64,000 nt of DNA from Prorocentrum cordatum (taxonomy: Eukaryota; Sar; Dinophyceae; Prorocentrales; Prorocentraceae), in NCBI GenBank assembly GCA_963575745.1, contig CAUYUJ010017893.1, positions 474,946 to 538,945 on the forward strand. The letters run 5' to 3'. Under the pieces are notes generated by a model that saw only the letters and a program-made list of their open reading frames with translations, did not search any database and was not told the origin of the DNA. This document shows positions 11,249 to 22,116 of the stretch, one piece after another; the first letter of the stretch is position 1; every line of letters starts with the position of its first letter. A program made the translations under genes and the position numbers.

Positions 11249-11445
11249 CATTCAAAATGTGGCCCGGGAATGGAGTTCTGGGAACTCGAAGAGCACGAAG
11301 TGGCCTACAGTTGGCTCCGGGCATTCAAAATGTGGCCCAGGAATGGAGTTCTGGGAATTCGAAGAGCACGAAGTGGCCTACAGTTGGCTCCGGACATTCA
11401 AAATCATGCCCAGGAATGGAGTTCTGGGACCTCGAGGACCTCGAA
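11249..11445 (+). repeat. 73-bp tandem repeat, about 2.7 units
   Basis: Units begin CATTCAAAATGTGGCCC at 11249 and 11322 and, diverged, at 11396. Each contains AATGGAGTTCTGGGAA and GAAGTGGCCTACAGTTGGC. It directly follows the CAGCCT array. Confidence 0.9.
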
Positions 11446-11649
11446 ATGTGTAACTGTTTGCTTAAAACGACTTCCGCGGATTCTCCCCGGCACCCGTCCG
11501 GCATCTGCCCAGACCCCCCTGAGGAGTCAAGATGCTTTCTTGTGAGACCATTAGAGACCTATCAGTCTTCGCTGTTAGGTAAAATCGGTTTGCTGACCAT
11601 TGGGCACAACACGAGGGTGCCGATGAGAATGACTACGGGGCGGCGCAGC

Positions 11650-11655
11650 GGGCAT

Positions 11656-11692
<37 letters not shown>

Positions 11693-12310
11693 CTGTAGCA
11701 GCAGGCAGTCGCAGCAGGCAGTGGCAGCACCGCGCAGCACAGGATGAAGATGGCGGCTGCGGTGGGCAGGAGGTGCCACAGAGAAGCCTTTTGGAGCGAG
11801 CGTCGAGCTCTCTCTTATCGTGCGTTACCTGTCGGTCGCTGTCCGACCCACCAGAGTGACTGATCGTGTTCTTATTCATTGTTTTGCCGATCGGCGCGGG
11901 CCCTCGCACCCACCCCCCATGGAGTGGATCTTGGCTGTTGTTTGGCGCTCACGTGAGGGGTTGGAAACGCGTTGAAAACGTAGTGGAAACGTACTGGAAA
12001 CGGTCTCAGACAGGCAACTTCGACCCCTTGGCCAAGGGTGGGGCGGAAACATTGAGGATGTCGCATCCGCCGCCGACGCCGCCGTTGTGACACCGACGAT
12101 GTCTCCGGCTCTGATGCGCACTCCGGGGGGTCGGACAGCGATTGACAGGCAACGCGCGATAAGAGGTCGACACTCTCTCCAAGAAGGCCTCTCTGGTGCA
12201 CCTGATGCCCGCTGCAGCGGCCAACTCCCTGCTTGATCGTGTCTGCCGTTCCCTGCTGCGCGCTGCTACTTGCTGCTTGTTACTGCTGCTGCTGCCTGCT
12301 GGTGCCTAAT
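11650..12310 (+). repeat. large inverted repeat with CAG/CTG outer arms
   Basis: The left arm has (CAG)n at 11655-11692 followed by GAGCTCTCTCTTATCG and GTCGCTGTCCGACCC (to about 11865). The right arm (about 12108-12310) is its inverted counterpart, GGTCGGACAGCGATTG and CGCGATAAGAGGTCGAC, ending in CTGCTGCTGCTGCC. The loop is about 240 bp. It has the form of a foldback transposon; no protein was recognised. Confidence 0.75.
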
Positions 12311-12339
12311 TGCCGCTTGGTGATTGCCAATGCACGCCA

Positions 12340-12530
12340 AGACAAAACAATCACGAATGCAAAAAGCACGTCGCGGGAGACGTGGAAATGACGAAAAAAC
12401 GTGTCTGGAAACTATACCAAAAAAACGTTCCCCCAGATCGGCGCCGGAAGCGATCCAAAAACGCATCGCCATGGAGACCTGAAAACGATTTGAAAACGGC
12501 AGCCGGAAACTATTGAAAAGCGAGTTGTTG
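12340..12530 (+). repeat. degenerate GGAAAC/GAAAACG tract
   Basis: Words such as CTGGAAACT, GAAAACG and AAAAACG recur every 15-30 bp. Confidence 0.5.
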
Positions 12531-13639
12531 AATGAAAGCTGGAAGCTATAACGCCCTGTGCGTTGCCAAGGCGCACTAAGGCCGAAAATACCTCAACAGG
12601 CTGGCAACAGGTGTGCGGCCCAAGTTTCTTAGCTTCTTAGCAAGGCTGAGCAGTGCAGCGCGGTCGCATGTAATCTCCATCAGCGACTTTGCGGGATAGT
12701 TCGGTAATTGCGAGACCCCCAACTTTCCACCGATTCATCCTTTTGTCCCTCCTTCTGCATCCCCTCCCTCCCGCCTCCTGCCTCTTTCCTCCCTGAACCC
12801 TCTGCTCTCATCCCGTCTCCCTCCATTACACTCGTTCTTTGCTCCATACCTCCGCCCCGCCAATCTGTCCACCCATCCCTGTTTGACAAATCCAACCCTC
12901 AATCCATCCAACCCTCCTCCATTCCACATCTCTCCCCCGGTCTCCTCATCGTCCTCCTCCTCCTCCTGCTTCTCATCATTCTCCCGCGTCTCCTCGTCGT
13001 TCTCGTCCTCCTCCATCCACTTACTCCTTTTCTCCTCCCTGGCTGCTTACACTTGTTGTTCCAGTCACTGCTTGCAAGCGCCAGCCGCAAGCCCAAACTT
13101 GTAAAGGACGGTCCGCAGAGGGCACCAGGATGCGTCAGGAATGCGAAGCTCCAGGATGGCCGACCACAGCTCCGAGGTGCCCAAGCTGGCCCCCAGAGAG
13201 CTCAGAAAGTCCCAGATTGCAGAACGGAGGGCGCATGATAACATGAAGCCGTTGAGCAGCGATTGCTGCTTAGCGCTTTAGTCTTAGCCACGCGTCGGCT
13301 ACATATGGGCGACGGAGAGAAAAAGGGATCCCACGCGAGCGCGCAACTGACGCGCGCAACTGACGCGCCAATGTCGGTGGAGATGAACCCGCTTTCCCTC
13401 CGTCGCCCGCATGGCTCCAAGGGGGGCCTCAGTCCTCCGGGAAGGCTCAACACGCCTCCGAGAACGGCCACAACCTGCCTGCAGGCCGAAGGGAATGATG
13501 GGCCCGCGGATGTGGCATGCGCCCGTTGGGCCATCCTTGCGCGCAGCCTGCACCCTGTCCTGTCATGCTGCTGGAAAGAGGCGAACGAACAGCGTGTACC
13601 CAGTGCTGAGGAGCGGCACGTGGATGTGAAGGAAGGAAT
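12531..13639. other. no gene recognised; pyrimidine-rich tract inside
   Basis: 12730-13060 is rich in CCTCC/TCCTCC. The remainder, to the membrane-protein-like fragment, shows no supported gene. Confidence 0.5.
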
Positions 13640-13980
13640 CATGTTGTCGGCCAGTGACTGGCTCCACGCGCTGCTCACAGCATACATCGCTAGCAGCATG
13701 GCGAAGACGGACGTGGTCAAACAGGCATATTCTAGCTTGTTCAACGATTCCTCCTCGTACGGCCAATTGAGGAGTTGCACGATCAACACAGTTACCATCA
13801 CCCCCATGGCCAGAAAACTTTGCGTCAGCACTGCGTAAGTCAGCGGCGCAATAAATGCAAGCCCCCCAATGCAGCAGCGACGACATGCGAAAACCCCAGC
13901 CTCCCAGAATTTCTGCTTTGTGTTTGTAACCGCTGGTGAGAAAGTGGAGAGTCCCTGGTGGAAGCGCCTCTTCTTTCACG
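13640..13980 (-). pseudogene. fragment resembling a multi-pass membrane protein
   Basis: Reading downwards from about 13975, LPPGTLHFLTSGYKHK is followed, after a one-base frame change at about 13915, by QKFWEAGVFACRRCCIGG. Two hydrophobic segments (GLAFIAPLTYAVLTQSFLAM with GVMVTVLIVQLL, and LTTSVFAMLLAMYAV) are separated by NWPYEEESLNKLEYA. The order, Gly-Tyr, Phe-Trp-Glu, basic residues, two membrane spans, Pro-Tyr and Asn-x-Leu-Glu, resembles the C-terminal membrane block of large TRP/adhesin-type proteins of protists. That is a remembered family pattern, not a search result. The fragment is probably one decayed or partial exon; no start or stop can be assigned. Confidence 0.4.
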
Positions 13981-14049
13981 ATCACCGCAAAGCATGCCCC
14001 TGGGCCTAAAAAGGCACAGCCCAATCCGCCACCGCACTTTATGCACGCT

Positions 14050-14215
14050 GGGGCGGGAGGAATCCACCGACGCGGCGACTGCGCCTAGGACGAAGAAACG
14101 TTCTTCGGTGAATACCATAGCTAGCACCGCATAACTTAACGACATAGCTTGCACCACATGGCTTGCACCGCATAGCTTGCACAACATAGCTTGCACCATG
14201 TAGATAACACCGCCT
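14050..14215 (+). repeat. TAGCTTGCACCACA degenerate repeat
   Basis: Ten-base-scale units CATAGCTTGCACCA and CATGGCTTGCACCG recur. The style is the same as the TAGCA tract at 33705-34140. Confidence 0.7.
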
Positions 14216-14559
14216 ATACAATGCAATCATCACTTACTGTGTGGGTCCACGCTTGCAAACAATTTTCGAGGCCGCGAAGGCAATCGGGCGCAGCCGGGCT
14301 CCTCAACAGCTCCGCAGGGCGGTCTGCATTGGGCCCTCGCTTCGCGAGCGGACTCGTGAATCGGAGAAGGCTCTCCGACGTACATGGACGACAAAACCCA
14401 GCGGATCCTACCCGAGAAGGCACAGCGCATAGCGAGCTTCAGCCGCGGCGTACGCGGCCGCTAACGTGGCAGTCCGCGTGGAAGAGAGGAGGCTTGCGCG
14501 AGGCCATTATTAGGAGGGCGCGCCGCTGGATGTCCCCATTGGGGGAGGAGGGTTGGGAC

Positions 14560-14745
14560 CCCCCCCCCTTTCCCCGATCCGTCGTCGGGGACCCCCCCCC
14601 CTCCCCCCCCTTTCCCGATCCGTCGTCGGGGACCCCCCCCCCTCCCCACTTTTCCCGGTCCGTCGTCGGGGAACGCCCCCGCCCCCTCTCCCCCTTTGGC
14701 CGCCACATTCGACTCCCCCCCCTCCCCCCCTTTCGCCACGGCGCC
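14560..14745 (+). repeat. C-tract repeat, about 40-bp units
   Basis: Three units of GATCCGTCGTCGGGGA joined by C8-C10 runs at about 14575, 14617 and 14658. Confidence 0.85.
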
Positions 14746-14759
14746 CCCGGTCTCCAGAA

Positions 14760-16790
14760 CCCGACCCCTGCCACCCCTAGCACTAATCCTCACCCTTACC
14801 CCAAACCCATAAGCCGAACCCCAAACCCAAACCCAAGCCCCAAACAGTACTCACTACTCATTACGCACTACTCACTACCCCAAAATTCACTACTTGCTAC
14901 TCACTACTCACTTCTCACTAATCACGACTCACGACTCACGACTCACTACCCACTACCCACGACTCACTACCCACTACCCAGTACTCACTACTCCCTACTG
15001 CCTACTCACTACTCACTACACACTATTACCCACTACCCACTGATCAATACTCACTAGTCACAAAACACAACTCACTATCCACTACTCACCAACCTCAGAT
15101 CACAGATCATTACTCACTACCCAATAACCACTACCCACTACTCACACTTCACTACTCACTACTCACTGCCCACAATTCCCTGTTCAATATCCACTACTGG
15201 CTACTCGCTACTCCCTACTCCCTACACAGTACGCGCTATTCACTACTCGCTACTCCCTACGCCCCATTCCCTACCCAAAGCGAACTGTTTCCACCCACTA
15301 CTCACTACGCTCCCACTCGTCACTACCCACTACTTCCTACTCCCCACTAACTTCTCCCAACTCACCACGCACTACCCAATATTCAATACTCACCTCTCAC
15401 TAAACATTACTCAATGCCCACTACTCACAACTCACTAAGCACTACGCACTACCCACTAACCACCATCCACTATTTACTACTGGGTACTCACAATTGACGA
15501 CTCACTACGCACTGCCCGCAACTCACTACTCTCTATCCGCTACTCGCTACCCAATACGAAATATTCACTACCCACTACGCACTACTCGCTACTCACTACT
15601 CACTACCCCCTCCTTCCTACTCACTAGTCACTAGTCGCAAGTCGCTACTCACTACTCGCTACCTCCTCACTGATTTGTACTCCCAGCTCACTACCCACTA
15701 CTCGATACCCACTTCTCGCTTCTCACTACTAACCACTCACTACCCACTACTCCCTACTCACTACTCACTACACACTACTCACTACTCGCTATTCCCTGCC
15801 CGCTACGTACTACTCCCTATTCACTACGGACTCCTGACTACTCCCCCCACATTACTCACTACTCACAACGCCCTACTCGCTACTCGCTACTGACGACTCG
15901 CTACTGACTACTCGATACTCCCTACTCGTTACTCCCTACTCGATACTCCCTACTCACTAATCACTACTCTACTCACTGCGCACTACTCACTACTCACTAC
16001 TCACAACTCACTCCTCGCTTTTCGTTACTGTCTACTGTTTCATCCCTACCACCTGCATACTACTCACTATGCACTACTCACTACACACTACTCACTCCTC
16101 ACTACTCACAATTCCTTACTCACTACTTCCTTCCCGCTACTCACTACCCACTACTCACTACTCACTGATCTCTACACACTACTCACTACTACCACGACCC
16201 ATAAAAACTACTCACGACCCACTGCGCACTACTCACGATCAAATACCCACTAGTCACTACTCGCTATTCCCTGCCCGCTACGTACTACTCCCTATTCACT
16301 ACGGACTCCTGACTACTCCCCCCACATTACTCACTACTCACAACGCCCTACTCGCTACTCGCTACTGACGACTCGCTACTGACTACTCGATACTCCCTAC
16401 TCGTTACTCCCTACTCGATACTCCCTACTCACTAATCACTACTCTACTCACTGCGCACTACTCACTACTCACTACTCACAACTCACTCCTCGCTTTTCGT
16501 TACTGTCTACTGTTTCATCCCTACCCCCTGCATACTACTCACTATGCACTACTCACTACACACTACTCACTCCTCACTACTCACAATTCCTTACTCACTA
16601 CTTCCTTCCCGCTACTCACTACCCACTACTCACTACTCACTAATCTCTACGCACTACTCACTACTACCACGACCCATAAAAACTACTCACGACCCACTGC
16701 GCACTACTCACGATCAAATACCCACTAGTCACCCATCGTTACTCAAAACACTCTACTCTCTACTCACTACCCGAGAGGTCCCCTCCCCAG
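14760..16790 (+). repeat. CACTACT satellite block, about 2 kb
   Basis: Degenerate CTCACTA / CCACTAC / CGCTACT heptamer-like units run almost without a break. No coding is credible: the Thr/His/Tyr/Ser/Leu open frames are translations of the repeat. It contains a 475-bp direct duplication listed separately. Confidence 0.93.
15784..16733 (+). repeat. 475-bp tandem duplication inside the CACTACT satellite
   Basis: ATTCCCTGCCCGCTACGTAC occurs at 15791 and 16266, and CCCACTAGTC at 16246 and 16721: both pairs are 475 bp apart. The two units differ at only a few bases, so the duplication is much younger than the satellite. Confidence 0.93.
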
Positions 16791-16797
16791 CCCCCTG

Positions 16798-16950
16798 TTC
16801 GGCGCCGCAGAGGGGGGAGGGGGGGGGGTTCGAACCCCCCCCCCCCCTTTCCAGCGCCAAGGGGGGGAGGGGTGGGGGGGGGTCGAAAATCTCACCCCCC
16901 CTTTGAAAAGGGGAGGGGGGGCGAATTCTGCGAGCACCCCCCCCTTTTGT
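16798..16950 (+). repeat. G/C homopolymer runs around TTCGAACC
   Basis: Runs of G and C up to about 14 flank TTCGAA, giving self-complementary sequence. Similar to the arms at 30600-31735. Confidence 0.8.
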
Positions 16951-17204
16951 GTATCCAAGGACATCCACTGGCGCGCTTTCCATGATTAGGACACTCCCAC
17001 GCGAATGTCGGCGCAGTCGAGCACGTGGTCTTTTTTAGGCTCACTTGACATTCGAGCACATGCAGTCACCAATGCAGAGCAAGCTGGCGCTCTTCGCGGG
17101 TCATGGGGTGCCTTCCCTTCGCGCGCGTAAACAGCGGCCTCAGTAACGTCCCGCCGAGCCCATGGAAAGCGCCCACGGCCTCCCAAACCAGCGCACCAAC
17201 CGCT

Positions 17205-17395
17205 TCTTAAGATTGGAGGGTGAAAGAGGGGGTATGCAACAGGGGGTCTCCAATGGGAATGTATGCTCAATGTATCGCTCATGTAAGCGCTCGGGTACGA
17301 TTGGCATCCAATGTTGGCGGTCATGGACGGCCAGTCATTCGTTCCCAGGCGGCAAACGGGCCGTCCATTCTTGAGGACGGCGGCCCTCGCGCCGT
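17205..17395 (-). repeat. Rep-N copy 1
   Basis: The reverse complement carries GACTGGCCGTCCATGACCGC, CAACATTGGATGCCAATC and GAGCGATACATTGAGCAT, as in the plus-strand copy at 32510-32755. Confidence 0.75.
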
Positions 17396-17779
17396 GGCCA
17401 AATCCGCTCCGAGCCTGTCTCCTGACCCCTGCAAGGGCCCATCCTGACACGCTTCTCGAGGCAGCTCCAGCCGTGGCGCCGAGAAGCCGCGAGGAGGCCC
17501 AGGACCGGGCGAGGCACGCCAGGAAGGGCCAGCCGTGGACTCGACTGGCACTCCTCCGAATCAAGGGACGCCCCCCGACAACAAAAAACGCACGTCCGAG
17601 CGAGCACCGGAGGAGAACGAAGAGGAGGACGAGAGGAGCAGGAGGACGAAGAGGCGGAGGAGGAGGAGGAGGAGGAGGAATGCCCCCCGACAGCACAAAA
17701 ACAACCGCACGCCCGAACGGGCTCCGGATCCACGAGCCGCAGGGAGGCCCGCCGCTCTACTGCGCGCGGGGCGCGCCCA
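17396..17779. other. no gene recognised; short GGA tract
   Basis: GAGGAGGA repeats lie at about 17620-17682. Nothing else was identified. Confidence 0.5.
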
Positions 17780-18153
17780 CACAGCGGAGGCCAGTCCGCA
17801 AGAAACCTTCCACGAGAAGCCCAGCCCTGAGACCCCAGGATTGTGGAAGACGATCAATGGACAGGCAGCATATTGCCAAATCATTTCCAGATGTCTACAG
17901 CATGTCTCAAGCATGCTTTGAACATGTGTTAGACATGTCTCAAATATGTTCAGAACATTTTCCGGCATTTTGAACAAATTTGAATTTCAATTGTAGGACT
18001 GTTAGGGTGTATATTGTCGTGACATCCGCAACCCCAGGACGTCCACTGGTTGTTGGCGTGGGGACGTCGCGCTCTCCATCGCAGAGCCTGCGAAGCCCAA
18101 GCAGCCCAGGGCACCCTGGAAGCAAGCAGGGTGCTTCTTGGCACGGGTCTCCA
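17780..18153 (+). mobile_element. Rep-A copy 2, split by a 191-bp insertion
   Basis: Rep-A runs from CACAGCGGAGGCC to GGGTCTCCA, but is interrupted after CCCCAGGA (17833-17840). It resumes with a second CCCCAGGA at 18032-18039. Removing the insertion restores about 175 bp, the normal length. Confidence 0.85.
17841..18031 (+). mobile_element. 191-bp AT-rich insertion with 8-bp target-site duplication
   Basis: Flanked by CCCCAGGA on both sides. The ends TTGTGGAAGAC and, reversed, TTGCGGATGTC agree at 8 of 11 positions. An 8-bp duplication plus short imperfect inverted ends is what hAT-type non-autonomous elements show; assignment to hAT is inference. It is clearly less GC-rich than its surroundings. 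Confidence 0.7.
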
Positions 18154-18311
18154 ATCGGCGGTGGACAAGCCTCCCTTTAGTGAACCACCCTCTAGTGAAA
18201 ACGGCCCAGGACCGAAACCGACGGACCTGGACCCGCAAAAATGACGGCCGCGACGCCCTCTCGCGAGCCGAAAACGGCCGATTCGCTTATCGACGTGTCA
18301 GGGTAGGAGGC
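18148..18311 (+). repeat. Rep-C copy 3
   Basis: AATCGGCGGTGGACAAGCCT, GACCCGCAAAAATGACGGCC and ATCGACGTGTCAGGGTAGGA. It abuts the right end of Rep-A copy 2. Confidence 0.85.
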
Positions 18312-18493
18312 CTACAGTCGGGCCGCTGAAAGAAGGAACGCCAAATAAGGAACGAAGCCCCTTCTTTGACCCCAAACCCGCCTGCGTGGACGAGGTACGC
18401 TAGAGAAACGGCCATGGAAGGACCTACTGCATGTAAGGAACGCCGAGCCCCTTCCCAACCCGAACGGTTCCTTACTTCAGCGTCTTGGCTGTA

Positions 18494-18566
18494 CCAATCT
18501 CCGACAGGAGCCCAGGGGCACCCTGGAGGCAAGCAGGGTGCTCCTTGACATGGGCCCCCGACTGTA
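18494..18566 (+). repeat. Rep-A 3' fragment
   Basis: CACCCTGGAGGCAAGCAGGG and CATGGGCCCCCGACTGTA match the right third of Rep-A. The left two thirds are absent. Confidence 0.75.
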
Positions 18567-18725
18567 CCGGCCACAGCCGAGTCGTCCGCCGCAGGGCGGC
18601 CTGCGGGCTCCCCGGGCAGACCGGCGCCTTGGGGGGTGGTTCTCTGGCGCGCGCGGGCGCCAGGCCCCAGCAAGGCGGCGCAGCACAGCACAGCACAGTC
18701 CCAGGAGAGCCCCAGGAGTCGGGAT

Positions 18726-18873
18726 CGATTGGAGAGGACACGCGAGAGGACACAAGACCCTTCCGAGGGCCACATTGCCATAAGAATGCAAGAAGACGTG
18801 GGTCGCGAGGCTCAGGACACAAGTGTACCCTTGATTTGGCAGAGTCGACCTACTAATCCGGGCCGACTGTAGA
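18726..18873 (+). repeat. Rep-B copy 2
   Basis: ATTGGAGAGGACACGCGAGA through TCCGGGCCGACTGTA, the longest version of Rep-B in the window. Confidence 0.85.
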
Positions 18874-18894
18874 GTTATGTTGCCCCCTTCGTAC

Positions 18895-19080
18895 TCGAGG
18901 ACCACATCCCAGAGATAAGTTCGAGCGCCCCGAGAGGTGTCGAAACGGTGTCGAACGAGCATCGCCCCCCAGGGCCCGACACGTGAAAACCCTCAAGCTT
19001 CGGTACTTTCGTGGTGCTCGACATTCTTCCTGGTGACCAAGGCTGCAATAGGTTGGGACATCATTACTAAGGCGACCCAA
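18895..19080 (+). repeat. Rep-L copy 1
   Basis: ATAAGTTCGAGCGCCCCGAG, GACACGTGAAAACCCTCAAG and GGTTGGGACATCATTACTAA recur at 35205-35395 in the same orientation and at 27895-28080 inverted. Confidence 0.8.
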
Positions 19081-19410
19081 GAGGACCCCAAAATCAAACC
19101 CGGAGCACCATTCCCAAGTTGGCACTTCGGCATTGCGGGTCGTTCTCGAGAAGTTCGCTTCTCAAGAAGTGCGCTGGACGAGCCACGGATCGGTGACGAT
19201 CGGTGGATCCCGACACACGCTCTTCGTGGGCGGCGGGGCAGAGGCAGTCCGCTCCAGCGTGTGGCCATTCGGGGCAACCGACCTGCGACTTGTCCGGCGT
19301 GCACGAGGGACGGATCCCGAGACGCGAGGTCGCGGTCGCACGACTCGGCGACGAAGCGCGCCGGTGCCGCATGGAAGCGGGACCCGCCGCTGATCAAGGC
19401 GCCCTGATCC
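19081..19410. other. no gene recognised
   Basis: GC-rich unique-looking sequence between Rep-L and a GGA tract. All frames give Arg/Ala-rich peptides without recognisable motifs. Confidence 0.4.
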
Positions 19411-19417
19411 ATGGCTA

Positions 19418-20030
19418 CGCTGGAGGAGGAGGAGGAAGAGAAGAGAAGATAAGAAGGAGGAGGAGGAGGAAGAGAAGCCTCGACCCGAGGGAGGGGCGGA
19501 GGGGAGGAAAGCCCCGTCGAGGCCGCTGAGCACCGGACCCTGCGGCTGTGGCTGTGCGCCTGGCCCAGACGTCGCCGCGATGCTGCGCAGACGGCTACCG
19601 AGCAAATAGAGCAGGAGAGGACGTCCCCCCTGCCACAACAAAAACAGCTATGCCTCGATCATTGACTCGTCTGGTGTGTGTGTGTCGTCATCATCTGAGA
19701 CAATTACCAAGACGAGGAGGGAGTAGGAGAGGAGGAGGAGGAGAAGGAGGAGGAATAGGACGAGGACGAGGAGGAGGAGGAAGAGTGGAGGAGAAGGAGG
19801 CGGAGGACCGGGGGAGAGACAACCCAAGCACACTCTCCCCTGGTCTCTCTCTCGCTCTCTCCCTCTCCCTCTCTTGTGCGCTTCCAATCGCGAGGGAGGG
19901 GATGAGGAGGAGGAGGAGGAGGAGGACGAGGAGGAGGACGAGGAGGAGGAGAAGGAGGAGGAAGATTGCAGGAGACGGCGGCGGAGGCGGAGGCGCAGGA
20001 GGAGGACCGGGGGAGAGGCAAGCCAAGCGC
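19418..20030 (+). repeat. GGA-rich purine tracts
   Basis: GGA arrays at about 19420-19470, 19710-19810 and 19900-20010, interrupted by CTCTCTCCCTCTC at about 19840-19870. Confidence 0.85.
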
Positions 20031-20689
20031 GCTGGCGCCAGATCTGACATCCTACCATTCCCACCCGTCCCTTCTAATTGCGCTGATTGCGGTTCTGTCA
20101 TCCTACCCCTCCCACCCATCCCTTCCCGTTGGCTGATTTTGCTCTATACGCCGACGCGTGTCATAGCAGACCTGGAACTCCAAAAAGGACTCAATCGTGT
20201 TATGCGCGATCGGATAAAGGGAGCTGCGTACATCGTTGGAGGAGATGGCGGATGAGCAGGAGGACGGGCAGGAGGAAAAGGAGGATGAGGAAGGATGAGG
20301 AGGAGAACTGGGACGAACGGCAGCAGCAGGAGCTGGATGGGGAAGGAGCTGGCGGAGCAGGAGGACCAGGGGAAGGCGGAGGAGGGGAAAGGAGGGGTGC
20401 ACCAGCGATGAGGAAGGAATCATATCCAGAAGCGCGGCCCACGCTGTGGCGAGTGCGTCCTCCTGAACGACGGCAGCAAAGCCACCATCGCAAAACGAGG
20501 CCCACGCTACAGCGGGAACACCATCTGTAAGGACTGAGAACGCTCGGATGGGAAAACGTATATGAGAACATCACATCGGCATCATCCTGTGTGTAGGGAA
20601 GGGAACGTGGAGGAGGTCGCGCTGCTCCTCGGCCATCTTCGCGAGAAAAGGGAGAGTAGAATTCATATTGAATCTGTGTGGAGCAGGAC

Positions 20690-20875
20690 TGAATCTAAAC
20701 GGTGTGTTTTGTTCCCAACCATCCTGTGGTGTTGGGTCCTCGTTTTGAAGAGACAGCGCCCCGCGTCCCTCCTCTCCTCTCCTCTCCTCCTTCCCTCCTC
20801 CCTCCTCCTCGTCATCGTCACGCAACCATCCTGTAGTGTTGGGTCCTCGTTTTGAAGAGACGGTGCCCCGCGTTT
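20690..20875 (+). repeat. two copies of a 60-bp repeat (third at 21312-21368)
   Basis: CAACCATCCTGTGGTGTTGG followed by GTCCTCGTTTTGAAGAGAC and GCCCCGCGT occurs at about 20715, 20823 and 21318. The copies are separated by TCC and ATC microsatellites. Confidence 0.85.
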
Positions 20876-20913
20876 CTCCTTCCTCCTCATCCCCCTCCTC
20901 CTTCCGCTATCAT

Positions 20914-20985
20914 CGACATCATCATCATCATCATCACCACCACCACCACCACCACCACCCCACCGCCACCACCACCACCACCACC

Positions 20986-21041
<56 letters not shown>

Positions 21042-21221
21042 TATCATCATCATTTTCATCATCATTTTCATCATCATCATCATCATCATCAGCAGCATCA
21101 GCATCAGCATCATCATCATCATCGTCATCATCATCATCATCATCATCATCATCAGCATCGTCATCGTCATCGTCATCATCATCATCATCACCACCACCAC
21201 CACCACCACCATCACCACCAC

Positions 21222-21308
<87 letters not shown>

Positions 21309-21310
21309 TT
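20914..21310 (+). repeat. ATC/ACC trinucleotide microsatellite, about 400 bp
   Basis: Blocks of (CAT)n, (CAC)n and (TCA)n with GTC and TTT interruptions; the last about 90 bp is a pure CAT array. Confidence 0.95.
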
Positions 21311-21367
21311 TCTTCCCAACCATCCTGTTGTGTTGGGTCCTCGTGTTGAAGAGACGGTGCCCCGCGT

Positions 21368-21940
21368 CACACCCAGTACAGCGTTTCGTAGCCCCACAAG
21401 GAGCTCCACCGAAGGGCCCAGTGAGGGTGCCCGCATGCGTCCCGCACACCCAGTACAGCGTTTCGTGGCCCCACAGGGAGCTCCACCGAAGGCCCCAGTG
21501 AGGGTGCCCGCATGCGTCCCGCACACCCAGTACAGCGTTTCGTGGCCCCACAGGGAGCTCCACCGAAGGCCCAGTGAGGGTGCCCGCATGCGTCCCGCAC
21601 ACCCAGTACAGCGTTTTTCGTGGCCCCACAGGGAGCTCCACCGAAGGCCCCAATGAGGGTGCCCGCATGCGTCCCGCACACCCAGTACATCGTTTCTTGG
21701 CCCCACAGGGAGCTCCACCGAAGGCCCCAATGAGGGTGCCCGCATGCGTCCCGCACACCCAGTACAGCGTTTCGCGGCCCCACAGGGAGCTCCACCGAAG
21801 GGCCCAGTGAGGGTGCCCGCATGCGTCCCGCACACCCAGTACAGCGTTTCGTGGCCCCACAAGGAGCTCCACCGAAGGCCCCAGTGAGGGTGCCCGCATG
21901 CGTCCCGCACGCCCAGTACAGCGTTTCGTGGCCACACAGT
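21368..21940 (+). repeat. 77-bp tandem array, about 7.5 units
   Basis: Units begin CACACCCAGTACAGCG (21368, 21445 and so on) and include AGGGAGCTCCACCGAAGG and GGTGCCCGCATGCGTCCCG. Divergence is a few per cent. A lone partial unit is at about 25280. Long minus-strand open frames here are repeat translations. Confidence 0.95.
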
Positions 21941-22116
21941 AAGGGCCGCGCGGCGGCCGCCGACCCTGACGCTCCTGACGACGACGATACCCAGGAGGAG
22001 GAGGATGAGGAGGACGGGAAGGTGGAGGATGACGGGTAGGGGAGGACGGATATCAGAGTGGAGCAGAAGAGCACGGGGAGACATCTTGGCCAGGAGGGTG
22101 AGACCTCAGACCTCCG

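Noticed and set aside
10555-11859. 434-residue Gln/Pro/Ala/Ser open frame
   Set aside because: The 6-bp CAGCCT unit contains no stop in any plus frame; no non-repeat domain is present.
14760-16790. CRISPR-like or telomeric array
   Set aside because: No constant repeat with unique spacers, and the unit is not a TTTAGGG-type telomere repeat; it is a degenerate satellite.
20836-21935. Long His/Ile/Ser and Met/Val frames across the ATC block and Cys-Gly-rich frames across the 77-bp array
   Set aside because: Repeat translations; the same short peptide recurs with the repeat period.
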